This document shows, one piece after another, positions 63,438-64,000 of a stretch of 64,000 bases of DNA. Source of the stretch: Methylobacterium oryzihabitans (lineage in GTDB: Bacteria > Pseudomonadota > Alphaproteobacteria > Rhizobiales > Beijerinckiaceae); NCBI RefSeq assembly GCF_004004555.2, contig NZ_SACP01000027.1, positions 1 through 64,000 of the forward strand, written 5' to 3'. The notes beneath the pieces are model-generated. The model worked only from the letters and a program-made list of their open reading frames with translations. It ran no database searches and had not been told where the DNA came from. Within the stretch, counting starts at the first letter, position 1. Every line of letters starts with the position of its first letter. The translations under genes were made by a program, and so were the position numbers.

Positions 63438-64000
63438 ATGAATCCGCTCAAGGCGCTCCACGCGGAACAGGGTCAGGCGGTGTGGCTCGATTTCGTGGCG
63501 CGGGGCTTCGTCGCGGAGGGCAAGCTCAAGGCCCTGGTCGAGGATGACGGCCTGCGCGGCGTGACCTCGAACCCGGCGATCTTCGAGAAGGCGATCGGCC
63601 ATTCCGACGAGTACGACGGCGCCCTGAAGCAGGCGCTGGGGGGCGGCGACCAGCGGGTCATCGACCTCTACGAGGGCCTCGCCATCGCGGACATCCAGGC
63701 GGCGGCCGACGTGCTGCGGCCGGTCTACGACGCCTCGAAGGGGAGCGACGGCTTCGTCAGCCTCGAAGTCTCGCCCTACCTCGCCCTCGACACCGCCGAG
63801 ACCCTGGCCGAGGGGCGCCGGCTGTGGGCCGCGGTGAAGCGCGACAACCTGATGGTGAAGGTGCCGGCGACGCCCGAGGGGCTGTCGGCGATCCGCGACC
63901 TCACCGCCGAGGGCGTCAACGTCAACATCACCCTGCTGTTCGCCCAGGACGCCTACGAGGCGGTGGCCAACGCCTACATCGAGGGCCTGGAGCGGTTCGC
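63438..64000 (+). CDS. tal: Transaldolase (partial, runs off right edge)
   Basis: The first 187 residues of a TalB/Tal-Pgi-type transaldolase: [70 protein letters not shown] and [16 protein letters not shown] with the Schiff-base Lys, then NVNITLLFA. Part of the pentose phosphate pathway, it moves dihydroxyacetone units between sugar phosphates. An in-frame ATG at 63399 with AGGAG upstream would add 13 residues; I prefer 63438 for the standard MNPLK start. The end is outside the window, so a fused phosphoglucose isomerase cannot be judged. Confidence 0.9.
   Translation, partial: MNPLKALHAEQGQAVWLDFVARGFVAEGKLKALVEDDGLRGVTSNPAIFEKAIGHSDEYDGALKQALGGGDQRVIDLYEGLAIADIQAAADVLRPVYDASKGSDGFVSLEVSPYLALDTAETLAEGRRLWAAVKRDNLMVKVPATPEGLSAIRDLTAEGVNVNITLLFAQDAYEAVANAYIEGLERF

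Overview
The window is a high-GC alphaproteobacterial chromosome segment. Gene order (flgBC-fliE-fliQR-flhB next to a CckA-type kinase and recA), CtrA-type promoter boxes, MetA/MetY, a GC content near 70% and many dispersed palindromic repeats point to Methylobacteriaceae (Methylobacterium or a close relative). This is inferred from protein wording and synteny, not from a database search.

Left part (1-29 kb) is mostly core genome. It holds a divergent flagellar locus (fliO on the minus strand; flgB-flgC-fliE-fliQ-fliR-flhB on the plus strand) with two perfect TTAA-N7-TTAA CtrA boxes between the two. Next come the hybrid kinase CckA, which sits upstream of CtrA in the phosphorelay, a small antitoxin/PIN-toxin pair, recA with a LexA-like box and a strong terminator, and a lone fliP. 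A metY-metA-like sulfur amino-acid pair and an acyl-CoA synthetase follow. A polyamine-type ABC importer with a GntR regulator and a racemase-fold protein lies opposite an amidase and a transthyretin-like protein, which suggests import and hydrolysis of a hydantoin, ureide or amide. Then come poxB and serS-surE-pcm-nlpD. serS carries an in-frame, AT-rich insert of about 60 codons.

Middle part (29-52 kb) is more accessory. A LysR regulator lies opposite a branched-chain-type ABC importer operon (substrate-binding protein, two permeases, two ATPases) followed by an aldehyde dehydrogenase and an SDR oxidoreductase. After these come a small methyltransferase, a redox-type NAD(P)-binding protein opposite an HxlR regulator, a 1482-residue calcium-binding RTX adhesin, a chemotaxis receptor, an AraC/SDR/GST group and a lower-GC AraC regulator.

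Right part (52.6-62.5 kb) looks like one carbon-acid catabolic island. It contains a fused TRAP permease (DctQM), pyruvate kinase, a TRAP binding protein, an SDR, a DUF1537 sugar-acid kinase and a RuBisCO-like protein with its carbamate and metal ligands intact, under a divergent LysR regulator. The kinase plus RuBisCO-like pairing resembles the 3-oxo-isoapionate (D-apionate) route. The window ends with tRNA-Leu(CAA) and the start of a transaldolase.

Intergenic regions from about 28 kb onward are filled with several dispersed repeat families: A, a composite palindrome; B and C, MITE-like with terminal inverted repeats; D, a 58-bp repeat; and E, large CCCTCTCCC hairpins. Two B elements are nested inside other repeats (one in A, one in C). 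Three genes have stop codons supplied by, or at the edge of, an A element.
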